The notes under the pieces are model-generated. The model was given only the letters and a program-made list of their open reading frames with translations, was not told the DNA's origin and did no database searches. From the NCBI RefSeq assembly GCF_900184895.1, contig NZ_FXZK01000004.1:1-64000 (forward strand): a stretch of 64,000 nt of DNA, in the 5' to 3' direction. Position 1 is the stretch's first letter. The number at the start of each line of letters is the position of its first letter. Below are positions 52,084-62,974 of the stretch, piece after piece. Origin of the DNA: Flavimaricola marinus. GTDB taxonomy: Bacteria > Pseudomonadota > Alphaproteobacteria > Rhodobacterales > Rhodobacteraceae. Both the position numbers and the translations under genes were made by a program.

Positions 52084-52594
52084 TCAAACCGCGAATATCG
52101 TCTCTAAATGGGCTGCGTGCCCATTAGACAAGGAAATTGTCATCGCACGTGTCGTTGACGCTGATCGCGAGACTGCCTTCGAGGCATGGACTGATCCAGC
52201 GCAAATTGTACAGTGGTTTGGACCGGACGGCTTCCAAATCGAGTCTCATGAAGCCGACATCCGCGCAGGCGGCGTGTGGCGGTTCGACATGGTTGCTCCT
52301 GACGGCACGCGGTTCTCCAACCGTATGGATTTTCTGCGGGTCGAGGCACCAAACCTGATCGAGGTCGATCATGGCCAAGACGTCGATGACGATCCTAACT
52401 GCTTCCGGCTTCTAGTCTCTTTCGATGAGCAGGATAACGGAAAAACCGTTGTCACCTTGCGTCAGATGCACCCGACACCAGAACGCCGCGCGGCGGTCAT
52501 TGGGTTTGGCGCTGTTGAGTTTGGCGCACAGACGCTGGGTAAACTTGCTGCTCATGTTGCCGACAGGACCAATGTTGTAGCCGCTGGCGGCTGA
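52076..52594 (+). CDS. SRPBCC-domain (AHSA1-like) protein
   Basis: Protein of 172 residues with the Bet v 1-like fold: VIARVVDADRETAFEAWTDPAQIVQWFGPDGF, then GGVWRFDMVAPDG, NLIEVDHGQDVDDD and a C-terminal helix FGAQTLGKLAAHV. Such proteins bind hydrophobic ligands; pairs with an ArsR regulator are common, but their function is mostly unknown. It starts inside the last codons of the regulator and shares its low GC content. Confidence 0.86.
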   Translation: MTDQTANIVSKWAACPLDKEIVIARVVDADRETAFEAWTDPAQIVQWFGPDGFQIESHEADIRAGGVWRFDMVAPDGTRFSNRMDFLRVEAPNLIEVDHGQDVDDDPNCFRLLVSFDEQDNGKTVVTLRQMHPTPERRAAVIGFGAVEFGAQTLGKLAAHVADRTNVVAAGG

Positions 52595-52714
52595 CCATTC
52601 CGCGTAGGAAGCATCACATAAGCTGCCGTTGGCATTTTGCGAGCGAACGGCAACTAAGTCCGCATTGCAGACATCTGCACCCAGCTGATCGCTATTCCAC
52701 CAAGACGACCCTCT

Positions 52715-53848
52715 CTATCCCCGCTTCACCCAAGCCCCGTCCGCCTTGGACGATTCCACACAGGCCCCGATGAACCACATGCCGTCCAGACCGGCTTCGA
52801 TCCCCGGCAGTAGCGCCCCGTCGCTCTTGCCCTCGATCAGGTCGGCGGCATCGCTGTAGATGTTGGCAAAGCCCTCCAGATAACCCTCGGGATGGCCGGG
52901 CGGAATGCGGGTCCAGTCGCCAGCGCCACCGCCCAAACCGGCACCGCCGCGGGTCAGGATCTGCTTGGGCTCGCCCAGCTTGGCAAAGGTCATCTGGTTG
53001 GGGTTCTCCTGCCCCCATTCGATGCCGCCCTTGTCGCCATAGATGCGCAGGCGCAATCCGTTCTCACAGCCGGACGCGACCTGGCTGGCCCAGACCATGC
53101 CCTTCGCGCCACCCGCAAAGCGGAGCATGATATGGGCGTTGTCGTCCACCTGACGGCCCTCGCCAAACATGTGCAGATCGGCGGCCAGGGCTTCGGTCTC
53201 TAAGCCGGTCACAAAGGACAGCAGGTTGAAGGCATGGGTGCCGATATCGCCAATCGACCCGCCGGCACCGGCCTGCTTGGGGTCGGTGCGCCAGACGGCC
53301 TGCTTGTTGCCCGTGGTCTCGACATTGCCGGCAAGCCAGTCCTGAGCATACTCGGCCTGCACCACGCGGATCGTGCCCAGATCGCCCCGCGCAATCATCG
53401 CACGGGCCTGCCGCATGAGGGGATAGCCGGTGTAGTTGTGGGTCAGGACGAAATGCGCGTCCGATGCCGCGACGGCCGCCGCGATCTTCTCGGCCTGCTC
53501 TGCGGTCGCGGCCAGCGGCTTGTCGCAGATCACGCTGATGCCTGCCTCCAGAAACGCAATCGCAGGGCCCGCGTGCATGTGGTTCGGTGTCACGATGGCG
53601 ACGGCCCGAATCCCGTCTGGCCGTGCCGCCTCTGCACGGGCCATTTCGGCGTAATCGGCATAAGAGCGATCCGCAGCGATCCCCAATTCGGCGGCACTGG
53701 CCGCAGCGCGGGCGGCATCCGACGACAGCGCCCCCGCGACCAGCTCGAACCGGTCGTCGATGCGGCTGGCGATCCGGTGAACCGCCCCGATAAAGGCGCC
53801 TTGGCCGCCGCCGACCATGCCCAATCTCACGCGACTATGTGATGACAT
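52715..53848 (-). CDS. Gfo/Idh/MocA-family oxidoreductase
   Basis: NAD(P)-dependent sugar or polyol dehydrogenase of 377 residues. The nucleotide fold is RLGMVGGGQGAFIGAVHR; CDKPLAATAEQAEKIA includes the EKP/DKP Lys; the second domain includes VQAEYAQDWLAGN and SIGDIGTHAFNLLSF with GDIGTHxxD-like His. These enzymes oxidise hydroxyl groups of inositols, sugars or glycosides. It is the third gene of a unit LacI - isomerase - dehydrogenase on the minus strand. Confidence 0.9.
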   Translation of the reverse strand: MSSHSRVRLGMVGGGQGAFIGAVHRIASRIDDRFELVAGALSSDAARAAASAAELGIAADRSYADYAEMARAEAARPDGIRAVAIVTPNHMHAGPAIAFLEAGISVICDKPLAATAEQAEKIAAAVAASDAHFVLTHNYTGYPLMRQARAMIARGDLGTIRVVQAEYAQDWLAGNVETTGNKQAVWRTDPKQAGAGGSIGDIGTHAFNLLSFVTGLETEALAADLHMFGEGRQVDDNAHIMLRFAGGAKGMVWASQVASGCENGLRLRIYGDKGGIEWGQENPNQMTFAKLGEPKQILTRGGAGLGGGAGDWTRIPPGHPEGYLEGFANIYSDAADLIEGKSDGALLPGIEAGLDGMWFIGACVESSKADGAWVKRG

Positions 53849-53910
53849 GCGATTATCCTTTCGTCCATTTCATGAGTGCCGGAGCACGTTGTTCTGGCTG
53901 CCCCGCCGCC

Positions 53911-54966
53911 TCAAAGGCCGAGCATCGCCTTGATCGCGGCATCATCCCGTTCGCCACCGGCAAAATCGTCAAACGCCGATTTTGGGGCCTCGATCAGATG
54001 TCCGGCAATGAAAGGTGCGCCCTCGGCCGCGCCCTGCTCGGCGCTCTTGATGCAGCATTCCCATTCCAGAACGGCCCAGCTGTCATAGCCATACTGGGTG
54101 AGCTTCGAGAATATCCCGGCGAAATCCACCTGCCCATCGCCCAACGACCGGAAACGCCCGGCGCGATTGACCCAAGATTGATAGCCGGAGTAGACGCCCT
54201 GACGACCATCGGGATTGAACTCGGCATCCTTGACGTGAAACGCGTTGATGCGGTCGTGATAGAGGTCGATGAACGCCAGATAATCGAGCTGTTGCAGCAG
54301 GAAATGGCTCGGATCATAGTTGATCATCGCCGCCTCATGGCCGCCGCAAGCATCGACGAACATCTCGAACGTGGCGCCATCAAAGACATCCTCACCGGGA
54401 TGGATTTCATAGCCAATGCTGACGCCGTTCTCGGTGTAATGATCCAGAATAGGTGTCCAGCGACGGCCCAACTCGGCAAAAGCTTCCTCGATCAGCCCGT
54501 CCGGGCGCTGTGGCCACGGATAGAGATAGGGAAACGCCAGCGCCCCGGTGAAACTCACGCTCGTGGTCAGGCCGAGGCGCTTCGAGGCGACCGCAGCCTT
54601 GCGCATCTGATCCACGGCCCAGGCTTGGCGCTTGGCCGGATTGCCCTTGCAGTGATCGGGGGCAAAGGCGTCAAAGGCGATGTCATAGGCCGGGTTCACG
54701 GCCACCAACTGGCCCTGCAAATGGGTGGAAAGCTCGGTGATGGTCACGCCGGCATCCGCGCAAATGCCTTTCACCTCGTCGCAATAGGTCTGACTCTCGG
54801 CGGCCTTGTCCAGATCGAAGAGGCGGGCATCGAACGTCGGGATCTGAACGCCCTTGTAGCCCAACGAGGCGGCCCAGCCGACAATCCCCTCCAGAGAGTT
54901 GAAGGGGGCCTCATCGCCCGCGAACTGAGCCAGGAAAATGCCGGGGCCTTTGATCTGTGTGGTCAT
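53911..54966 (-). CDS. Sugar phosphate isomerase/epimerase-like (xylose isomerase TIM barrel)
   Basis: AP-endonuclease-2 type TIM barrel of 351 residues. Metal-ligand segments are seen in GYEIHPGEDVFDG, the NYDPSHFLLQ strand, INAFHVKDAEF and WAVLEWECCI. The family has isomerases, epimerases, and enzymes acting on 3-keto-glycosides. It lies 62 bases upstream of the Gfo/Idh gene and downstream of the LacI gene on the same strand. With a dehydrogenase next door, a role on an oxidised sugar is plausible. Confidence 0.88.
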   Translation of the reverse strand: MTTQIKGPGIFLAQFAGDEAPFNSLEGIVGWAASLGYKGVQIPTFDARLFDLDKAAESQTYCDEVKGICADAGVTITELSTHLQGQLVAVNPAYDIAFDAFAPDHCKGNPAKRQAWAVDQMRKAAVASKRLGLTTSVSFTGALAFPYLYPWPQRPDGLIEEAFAELGRRWTPILDHYTENGVSIGYEIHPGEDVFDGATFEMFVDACGGHEAAMINYDPSHFLLQQLDYLAFIDLYHDRINAFHVKDAEFNPDGRQGVYSGYQSWVNRAGRFRSLGDGQVDFAGIFSKLTQYGYDSWAVLEWECCIKSAEQGAAEGAPFIAGHLIEAPKSAFDDFAGGERDDAAIKAMLGL

Positions 54967-55093
54967 GCTGTGTCTCGCTTGCGTGTCATGGTGGGGTCAG
55001 GTTCGGGGATTGGCGGTCGTGCCGATCCGCAAACGGGCTTGGAATGTCAGGTTGAGGTTGGGTGCCATCTGATGGCTTCGATCTGTCCGGCGG

Positions 55094-56089
55094 TCACCGT
55101 GGAAAGGGCTCAGGAACTTGCAGCATCTGCATCGGCGGATCGTCGGGAGCGCGGATCGCTTGAATGGCGGCCTTGGCCAGAAACGATCCGGCCAGAGTGA
55201 TATCCTCGTTGAGCACGATGATCTTGCTGCGGAAATAGGTCAGAAAGGCAATGGCCTCCTTGGCCACGACGTCGATATCCAAACCGACGTCGAAGCCCTC
55301 GGACTCCATCCCTGCCACGGCCGCCATGGTGGCGTTGGCCGAGGCGGTGATCAAACCGTCGATGGTGGGGTCGGCGGCGACGATGGCGGCAACCTTGCTG
55401 CGAACCTCGGTCACCAGCCCGTCGCTCGTCACGTCCTTGGCCACCTCCAGATGGATGCCGCATTCGCGTGCCGCCTCGGTCGCGCCACGGATCATCTCGA
55501 TGCTGTAATTCTGGTCTTGGGGCGGGGCGATCAGGATCAGCCGCTTGCGGCCACGGCGGTGCAATTCCTGCACGGCGAATCGGGCGTAGCTCTCGTTGTC
55601 ATAGTCAAACCACGCGTGTTTGTCCGACCACTTGCAGCGGCCGTGAGTGGCAAAGGGAAATCCGCGGTCCATCAGGTATTTCACACGCGGATCCGCCGGG
55701 CGGATCTGGTTAAAGACGACCGCGTCCGCAGAACCGGTCTCCACGATATAGCGAATCGGCTTCATCGGGTCTTCGTGCGGGAAATAGGGGGTCATGATCA
55801 TGTGGAACGGCGTGTCGTTCAGGCCCCCGGCCAATGCGGTAATCAGCTTGGCGGTGTGGTTCATCATTTCGTGCTCGGTCGACAGCACGAGGCTGATCAC
55901 ATTCGTGCGGCCGGTGCGCAGGCGGACGCCGGCGCGATTCGGAACATAGCCGATCTCGTTCGCGATCTGGCGGACCAGGGCCTTCGTCTTGCTGCCGATA
56001 TCGGGGGCGTCGTTCAGGGCGCGACTCACTGTCGGAACGGCCAGCCCACTTAACTGCGAGATGGTTTTCAGAGTCGGTTTGGGAGTCAC
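55094..56089 (-). CDS. LacI-family transcriptional regulator
   Basis: Regulator of 331 residues. The helix-turn-helix is TLKTISQLSGLAVPTVSRALNDAPDIG, followed by the hinge NRAGVRLRTGRTNVISLVL and a periplasmic-binding-like effector domain (FPFATHGRCKWSDKHAWFDYDNE, HRRGRKRLILIAPP). I chose the GTG at 56089 (VTPKPTLKTIS) with GGCGGAGAACGG before it; an in-frame ATG at 56146 would add 19 atypical residues. It is divergent from the sugar-transport operon, and two CG-centred operators overlap that promoter. Confidence 0.92.
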   Translation of the reverse strand: MTPKPTLKTISQLSGLAVPTVSRALNDAPDIGSKTKALVRQIANEIGYVPNRAGVRLRTGRTNVISLVLSTEHEMMNHTAKLITALAGGLNDTPFHMIMTPYFPHEDPMKPIRYIVETGSADAVVFNQIRPADPRVKYLMDRGFPFATHGRCKWSDKHAWFDYDNESYARFAVQELHRRGRKRLILIAPPQDQNYSIEMIRGATEAARECGIHLEVAKDVTSDGLVTEVRSKVAAIVAADPTIDGLITASANATMAAVAGMESEGFDVGLDIDVVAKEAIAFLTYFRSKIIVLNEDITLAGSFLAKAAIQAIRAPDDPPMQMLQVPEPFPR

Positions 56090-56246
56090 CCGTTCTCCGC
56101 CCTTCTTTTCTGAACCAATGGCCAAGGCCACGCCCCCCTTCTGCATGTGACGGCATCAAACATGGCCGTGGCCGCTGATTTTCCGGGCATCCGGCCGCTC
56201 TTAGTACCGTCAAGCACAGGATCAAGCATAACCACAAAAAATCATC

Positions 56247-56293
56247 TTGCCAGACAAAACTAAATCGATATAGAAATTTCTACAACGATTTAG
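56247..56293 (+). promoter_or_regulatory. Sugar operon promoter with two LacI-type operators
   Basis: Candidate promoter TTGCCA (56247-56252), 16-bp spacer, TATAGA (56269-56274). Two LacI-like 14-bp operators with central CG overlap it: CTAAATCGATATAG (56260-56273; half-sites match at 6 of 7) and CTACAACGATTTAG (56280-56293; 5 of 7). Their centres are 20 bases apart, about two helical turns. AAATTT lies between. This suits repression by the divergently encoded LacI protein until a sugar is present. Confidence 0.66.
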
Positions 56294-56312
56294 AACCAGG
56301 GAGGAGAAAATC

Positions 56313-57542
56313 GTGAAACTCACAACCAAGCTGCTTGCAGCGACTGCAATCGTGGCGGCCAGCGGCGCTCACGCGACCGATCTTGAGGTCATGCATTGGT
56401 GGACATCCGGCGGTGAAGCCAACGCCGTTTCCAAGTTCGCAGATGCCTGGAATGCAACCGGAAACGTCTGGGTCGACGGCGCAATCGCCGGCGGTGGCGA
56501 TACGGCGCGGCCGATCATGGTCAGCCGGATCATCGGTGGCGATCCGCCCGCCGCGTTCCAGTTCAACCACGGACGTCAGGCCGAGGAACTGGTCGAAGCC
56601 GGCCTGATTCTCGACATCACCGACGTGTCCGAAGCCGAAGGCTGGGCCGACATCATCACCCCATCCTCCCTGCTCGACAGCTGCACCTACGACGGGCGCG
56701 TGTTCTGCGTGCCGGTCAACATCCACTCGTGGCAGTGGATGTGGCTCTCCAACGCGGCCTATGAGAATGCCGGCCTCGACGTGCCGACCACTTGGACCGA
56801 ATTCGCCGCCAGCGCCGATGCTCTGCGCGAAGCCGGTGTCGTTCCGCTCGCAATGGGCGGTCAGTCCTGGCAGCAGAACGGCGCTTTCGGTGTGATGGCT
56901 CTGGCTCTTGCCGGTCAGGAAGCATGGCTCGCCGTCAACCAGGACAAGAACGCCGAAGTCGTCATGGGCCCGGAGTACACCCGCGTGTTCGAAGCCTTCG
57001 GCGCGGCGCGCAGCCTCTCCGACGGTCTGAACGTGCAAGACTGGAACCAGGCAACCGCTGCCGTGATCGACGACACCGCAGGTGCGCAGATCATGGGTGA
57101 CTGGGCGCAGGGCGAATTCGCACTGGCTGGCGAAGTGGCCGGCACAGACTACTCCTGCCTGCCGGGTCTGGGTGAAGTGGCCCTGCTCGACACCGGCGGA
57201 GACGCGTTCTTCTTCCCCGTGACCGGCGATCCGGAAATCGAGGCCGCCCAGAAAGAGCTGGCCGCACTTCTCCTGTCGCCTGCCGTTCAGGTGTCGTTCA
57301 ACTCGGCCAAGGGCTCGCTGCCCGTGCGTCCCGACGTTGACCTGACCACCGTGAACGAGTGCACCCAGAAGGGTCTCGACCTGTTGGCTTCCGGCGCCAT
57401 GGTGCCCGCCGGCACCCAGCTGCTGGCGCCAGACACCGTCACCCAGCTCAACGACCTGATGACAGAGTTCTGGAGCACGCCGTCGATGACGCCTGCCGAA
57501 GTGCAGCAGCAATATGCTGACATCATCGCCGACGCCGAATAG
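56313..57542 (+). CDS. Carbohydrate ABC transporter substrate-binding protein (CUT1)
   Basis: Periplasmic sugar-binding protein of 409 residues (SBP_bac_1 type). Signal peptide LTTKLLAATAIVAASGAHA, mature start TDLEVMHWWTSGGEANAV. Later features: VDGAIAGGGDTARPIMVSRI, VFCVPVNIHSWQWMWLSNAAYENAGL, AMGGQSWQQNGAF and PVTGDPEIEAAQKELAALLLS. The start is a GTG at 56313 with a strong GGGAGGAG site. First gene of the operon and followed by a strong hairpin that may give it higher expression than the permeases. Confidence 0.93.
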   Translation: MKLTTKLLAATAIVAASGAHATDLEVMHWWTSGGEANAVSKFADAWNATGNVWVDGAIAGGGDTARPIMVSRIIGGDPPAAFQFNHGRQAEELVEAGLILDITDVSEAEGWADIITPSSLLDSCTYDGRVFCVPVNIHSWQWMWLSNAAYENAGLDVPTTWTEFAASADALREAGVVPLAMGGQSWQQNGAFGVMALALAGQEAWLAVNQDKNAEVVMGPEYTRVFEAFGAARSLSDGLNVQDWNQATAAVIDDTAGAQIMGDWAQGEFALAGEVAGTDYSCLPGLGEVALLDTGGDAFFFPVTGDPEIEAAQKELAALLLSPAVQVSFNSAKGSLPVRPDVDLTTVNECTQKGLDLLASGAMVPAGTQLLAPDTVTQLNDLMTEFWSTPSMTPAEVQQQYADIIADAE

Positions 57543-57567
57543 GCTGTCATAGCGAAGAGTCTCGACG

Positions 57568-57594
57568 CCGGGCCCCCTCGCGGGGCCCGGTTTG
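57568..57594 (+). terminator. Attenuating hairpin between binding protein and permease genes
   Basis: CCGGGCCCC, loop CTCGC, GGGGCCCGG, then TTTG. A perfect 9-bp G/C stem 26 bases past the binding-protein stop and 56 before the permease start. Such hairpins partly terminate or protect the upstream mRNA, so the binding protein is made in excess. Confidence 0.66.
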
Positions 57595-57645
57595 TCCACT
57601 GCGCTCAGTTTGAGGGGCGCGAAAGCCAGTCCGGGGAGGGATAGC

Positions 57646-58578
57646 ATGGCGATCGCCGATACAGGCAGCACCGATAGGCAATTGGCGGCGGGAGCGCGCA
57701 GGCCAAACCGATTATTCAAGAACTTGAATTCCAAAATCGCCGCGATCCCGATGATCTTCGTGGCGATGGTCGTGTTCCTTGGTGGCACCTGTTGGACGAT
57801 CTTCTACTCCTTCACGAAATCCGGGCTTCTGCCGAACACGAATTTCGTCGGGCTCGATCAATACGAGCGGCTGTGGAGCAGCCGCAAATGGATGGTTTCG
57901 ATCGAGAACCTCGGGATCTACGGATTCTTTTCGCTGATCGGCACGCTGGTCATCGGCTTCACGCTGGCCGCGTTGCTGGATCGCAAAATCCGCGGCGAAG
58001 GGGCGTTTCGGACGATCTTTCTCTATCCTTTCGCGCTGTCCTTCATCGTTACCGGGCTTGTTTGGCAGTGGATTCTCAACCCTGAGCTGGGGCTGCAAAA
58101 TGTGGTCCGCGAATGGGGCTGGACGTCGTTCACCTTCGACCCGCTGAACAACCCCGACATCGTCATGTTCGGGCTGCTGATCGCGGGGCTCTGGCAGGGG
58201 ACGGGGCTGATTATGTGTATCATGCTCGCCGGTCTGCGCGGGATCGACGAAGACATCTGGAAAGCCGCCCGCGTCGATGGGATCGGCACCGTCAAAACCT
58301 ATGTTCGGATCATTATCCCGATGATGCGGCCGGTGTTCGTGACCTCGCTGGTGCTCATTGGGTCCGGGATCGTGAAACTCTACGACCTCGTCGTGGCGCA
58401 AACCTCCGGCGGCCCGGGGATCAGCTCCGAAGTGCCAGCGAAATATGTGATGACCGCCATGTTCGGCGGACAGAATCTGGGTCAGGGCTTTGCCGCCTCG
58501 ACCATGATGCTCCTGATGGTGGGGATCATCCTCATCCCGTGGGCCTACCTCGAATTCGGAGGCAAGAAGCGTGGATAA
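57646..58578 (+). CDS. Sugar ABC transporter permease (MalF-like)
   Basis: Membrane subunit of 310 residues with six predicted helices (first: IAAIPMIFVAMVVFLGGTCWTIFYSF). The EAA coupling loop is EDIWKAARVDGIGTVKTYVRIIIPMM. GGGGAGGG lies before the ATG at 57646, which I prefer to an upstream in-frame start. The stop overlaps the second permease start by 8 bases. Confidence 0.93.
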   Translation: MAIADTGSTDRQLAAGARRPNRLFKNLNSKIAAIPMIFVAMVVFLGGTCWTIFYSFTKSGLLPNTNFVGLDQYERLWSSRKWMVSIENLGIYGFFSLIGTLVIGFTLAALLDRKIRGEGAFRTIFLYPFALSFIVTGLVWQWILNPELGLQNVVREWGWTSFTFDPLNNPDIVMFGLLIAGLWQGTGLIMCIMLAGLRGIDEDIWKAARVDGIGTVKTYVRIIIPMMRPVFVTSLVLIGSGIVKLYDLVVAQTSGGPGISSEVPAKYVMTAMFGGQNLGQGFAASTMMLLMVGIILIPWAYLEFGGKKRG

Positions 58579-59479
58579 CACCATGACAGACGCCATGTCG
58601 GGGCCACGCGGGGCCAAGCCGAAAAAGGCGCTCAGCCGCAACAACATCATCGTCTACGGCACATTGTTCGTCGTCGCGATCTACTACGCCCTGCCGCTCT
58701 ACGTGATGATCGTGACCTCGCTCAAGGGAATGCCCGAAATCCGCATGGGCAACATCTTTGCGCCGCCGATGGAGGTGACGTTCCAGCCGTGGGTCAAGGC
58801 ATGGGCCGAGGCCTGCACCGGGATCAATTGCGACGGGCTTTCGCGGGGTTTCTGGAACTCGGTGCGGATTCTGATCCCCTCGGTCGTCATCTCGATCTCG
58901 GTGGCGTCGGTGACGGGCTACGTCCTGTCGATGTGGAAATTCAAAGGCTCCGAGGTGTTCTTCTCGATGCTGATGATCGGGGCCTTCATCCCCTATCAGG
59001 TGATGCTCTATCCCATCGTGATCCTGCTGCGCGAAGCCGGTCTCTACGGCTCGCTGTCGGGGCTGGTGCTGGTGCACCTCGCCTTCGGGATGCCGATCAA
59101 CACGCTGCTGTTCCGCAACTACTTCGCCTCGATCCCCGAGGAATTGTTCAAGGCCGCAAGGGTCGACGGGGCCGGTTTCTGGGCGATCTTCGTCAAGATC
59201 GTCATGCCGATGTCGCTGCCGATCTTCGTTGTGTCGATGATCATTCAGGTGACAGGCATCTGGAACGACTTCCTGTTCGGGGTGACCTACATCTCGTCGC
59301 CAGACCGGTATCCGATGACGGTGCAGCTGAACAACATCGTCAACTCGGTGCAGGGGGTCAAGGAATACAACGTCAACATGGCGGCGACCCTGCTCACCGG
59401 GCTTGTGCCTCTCGTCATCTACTTTGCCTCTGGCAAACTCTTTGTCCGCGGCATCGCCGCCGGCGCAGTCAAGGGCTGA
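58571..59479 (+). CDS. Sugar ABC transporter permease (MalG-like)
   Basis: Second membrane subunit, 302 residues, with N-terminal helix IVYGTLFVVAIYYALPLYVMI and EAA loop EELFKAARVDGAGFWAIFVKIVMPMS. The GTG at 58571 has GGAGG eight bases upstream within the preceding gene; an ATG at 58583 is the alternative. Ends three bases before the ATPase gene start. Confidence 0.93.
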   Translation: MDNTMTDAMSGPRGAKPKKALSRNNIIVYGTLFVVAIYYALPLYVMIVTSLKGMPEIRMGNIFAPPMEVTFQPWVKAWAEACTGINCDGLSRGFWNSVRILIPSVVISISVASVTGYVLSMWKFKGSEVFFSMLMIGAFIPYQVMLYPIVILLREAGLYGSLSGLVLVHLAFGMPINTLLFRNYFASIPEELFKAARVDGAGFWAIFVKIVMPMSLPIFVVSMIIQVTGIWNDFLFGVTYISSPDRYPMTVQLNNIVNSVQGVKEYNVNMAATLLTGLVPLVIYFASGKLFVRGIAAGAVKG

Positions 59480-59482
59480 TCA

Positions 59483-60558
<1,076 letters not shown>

Positions 60559-60562
<4 letters not shown>

Positions 60563-62955
60563 CACTCACTTCATTGCCCCTCACACTTGCGGGGCCGTGG
60601 CAGCTCGATGGAGCAGGTGACTTCGCCTGCGCCATGGCGGTGCCCGGCGACGTGATCAGCGCCCTGCATGACGCGGCGCTGATCCCCGATCCCTATTGGG
60701 GGCGCAACGAATACGACCTGCGCTGGATCTGCGAACGGGATTGGACGATCAGCCGCGAGTTCGAGCTTGCCGAGAGTGCCGTCGATCTGGTCGCCTCCGG
60801 GCTGGACACGCTCTGCACGGTGCGGCTCAACGGGCAGGTGGTGCTGGAAACCGCCAACGCGTTTCGCAGCTACCGGGCAGACCTCTCGGCAGCGGCCAAA
60901 CCGGGGCGAAACACGATCGAGATCACCTTCCACGCGACGCCGGAGGCCGCGGCAAAGCTGCAGGCGGAACAGCCGTTCCCCGTGCCAAACTCGGCCAATT
61001 GCCCGATCCCGAACGGCAACCTGCTGCGCAAACCGGCCTGTGACTATGGCTGGGATTGGAACATCGCGCTCGCCCCTATGGGGGTATTGGGCGATCTGCG
61101 GATCGAGGCACAGGGCAGCCCCCGGATCGACACTCTGGCCATCGAGCAAATTCACGGCGACGGCTGGGCGCAGATCAACGTCACCGCAAATCTGACCGGC
61201 TGCGACGGTCAGGACGCGACGTTCGACTTTGCCGGGCAGTCCGTCTCGATGCGGGTGCGCGGCGGCAAGGGCTTTGCCAGCCTGACGGTGCAGGACCCGG
61301 CGCTCTGGTGGCCGGTCGGACTGGGCGAGCAACCGCTGCACACGCTAACGGTCAGCTGCGGCGGGGCCACCGCGACGCGGCAGATCGGTCTGCGCAAGAT
61401 GGAACTGGTGACAGAGCCTGACGACATCGGGCTTGGCTTCACCTTCCGGGTCAACGGGTTCGACGTGTTCTGCCGGGGCGCCAACTGGATCCCCGCGGAC
61501 GCTCTGCCGGGGCGGATCGACAAGGAAAGCACCCGCGATCTGCTGCAATCCGCCGTCGACGCGAACATGAACATGATCCGGATCTGGGGCGGCGGACGCT
61601 ACGAGCCCGATTGGTTCTACGACATGTGCGACGAAATGGGGCTGCTGATCTGGCAAGACTTCATGTTCGCCTGCAACATCTATCCCTCGACGCCGGACTT
61701 CCTGTCTGAAGTGGACGCCGAGGTTCGTGAAAACACCGCCCGGCTGCATCATCACGCCTGTCTGGCGGTCTGGTGCGGCGACAACGAACTGGTCGGGGCG
61801 CTGACATGGTATGACGTCACGCGCAACGACCGTGACCGCTACCTCGTGAACTACGACCGACTCAACCGGTGCATCGAAGCGGCACTGCGCGACACTGATC
61901 CCACCGCGATCTGGTGGCCGTCCTCGCCCACGCCGGGGCCGATGAGCTTTGGCGACGCATGGCACGACGACGGCTCGGGCGACATGCACTTCTGGTCGGT
62001 CTGGCACGAGGGCCGTGATTTCGATCACTACCGGGACGTGGCGCCCCGGTTCTGCTCCGAATTCGGGTTTCAGAGCTATCCGTCGATGAACGTGATCCGG
62101 CAATTCGCGGATCCTGCGGATTTCAACATCGCGGCCCCGGTGCTGGAGAGCCACCAAAAGAACGACGGCGGCAATGCCCGTATCGCGGAGACGATGTTCC
62201 GCTATTTCCGCTGGCCTGCGAAGTTCGAGGATTTCGTCTACCTCAGCCAAGTGCAGCAGGGCTTGGCCATCCAGACGGCCGTCACCCATTGGCGGGCCTG
62301 CAAGCCGCGCTGCATGGGCACGCTGATCTGGCAGCTCAACGACACATGGCCGGTCTGCTCGTGGTCTTCGCTGGACTATGGCGGCGGCTGGAAGCTGATG
62401 CACCACATGGCCAAACGGTTCTACGCCCCGGTGATCGTCACCGCGGTGCCGACCGACATCGGGCTGACGCTGCGGGCGGTGAACGACGGGCGAGAGCCGG
62501 TCAGCGTCACGGTCTCGGCTCAGGCCGTGAACATGTCGGGTCAGACCCGGCCCTTGGGCGAGGCGACGGTGCAGGTCGGGCAGAGCGCGATTGCCGCGTT
62601 GCACATCGGCGCCGACAAGATCGGCGACGACGAAATGCTGGCCTTCTCCTGGACCGATTCCACCGGGCAGGGCGGGCAAGACATCCACGCGCCCCGGCCC
62701 TTCAAGACCTACGATCTGCAACCGGCCGGGATCGAAAGCGAGATCACACAAGACGGGGATGACTGGATCCTGACGCTGCAATCCTCCGCGCTGGCGCTGT
62801 TCGTCAGTGCAGAGGCCGACGTGGCAGGGCGGTTCAGCGACAACGCCTTCGGGCTCTTGCCGGGGCAACCAAAGGTGCTGCGCTTCACACCGGCCGATCC
62901 GCAGGCCCCGCCGACCTTCACGCTGCGCGATCTGCACAGCGCCACCTACAACTGA
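60559..62955 (+). CDS. Glycoside hydrolase family 2, beta-mannosidase-like
   Basis: Enzyme of 798 residues that should remove beta-linked mannose (or a related sugar) from imported oligosaccharide or glycoside. Family signs: a sugar-binding N-terminal domain (GPWQLDGAGDFACAMAVPGDV), CDYGWDWNIALAPMG, then the TIM barrel with NMIRIWGGGRYEPDWFYDMCDEMG. Acid/base Glu410 is in AVWCGDNELVG and nucleophile Glu501 in FCSEFGFQSYP; WQLNDTWPVCSWSSLDYGG is also typical. No signal peptide, so it works in the cytoplasm on material brought in by the transporter. GTG start overlapping the ATPase stop. Confidence 0.92.
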
Positions 62956-62974
62956 CGTTTCAAAGGACAGACCC

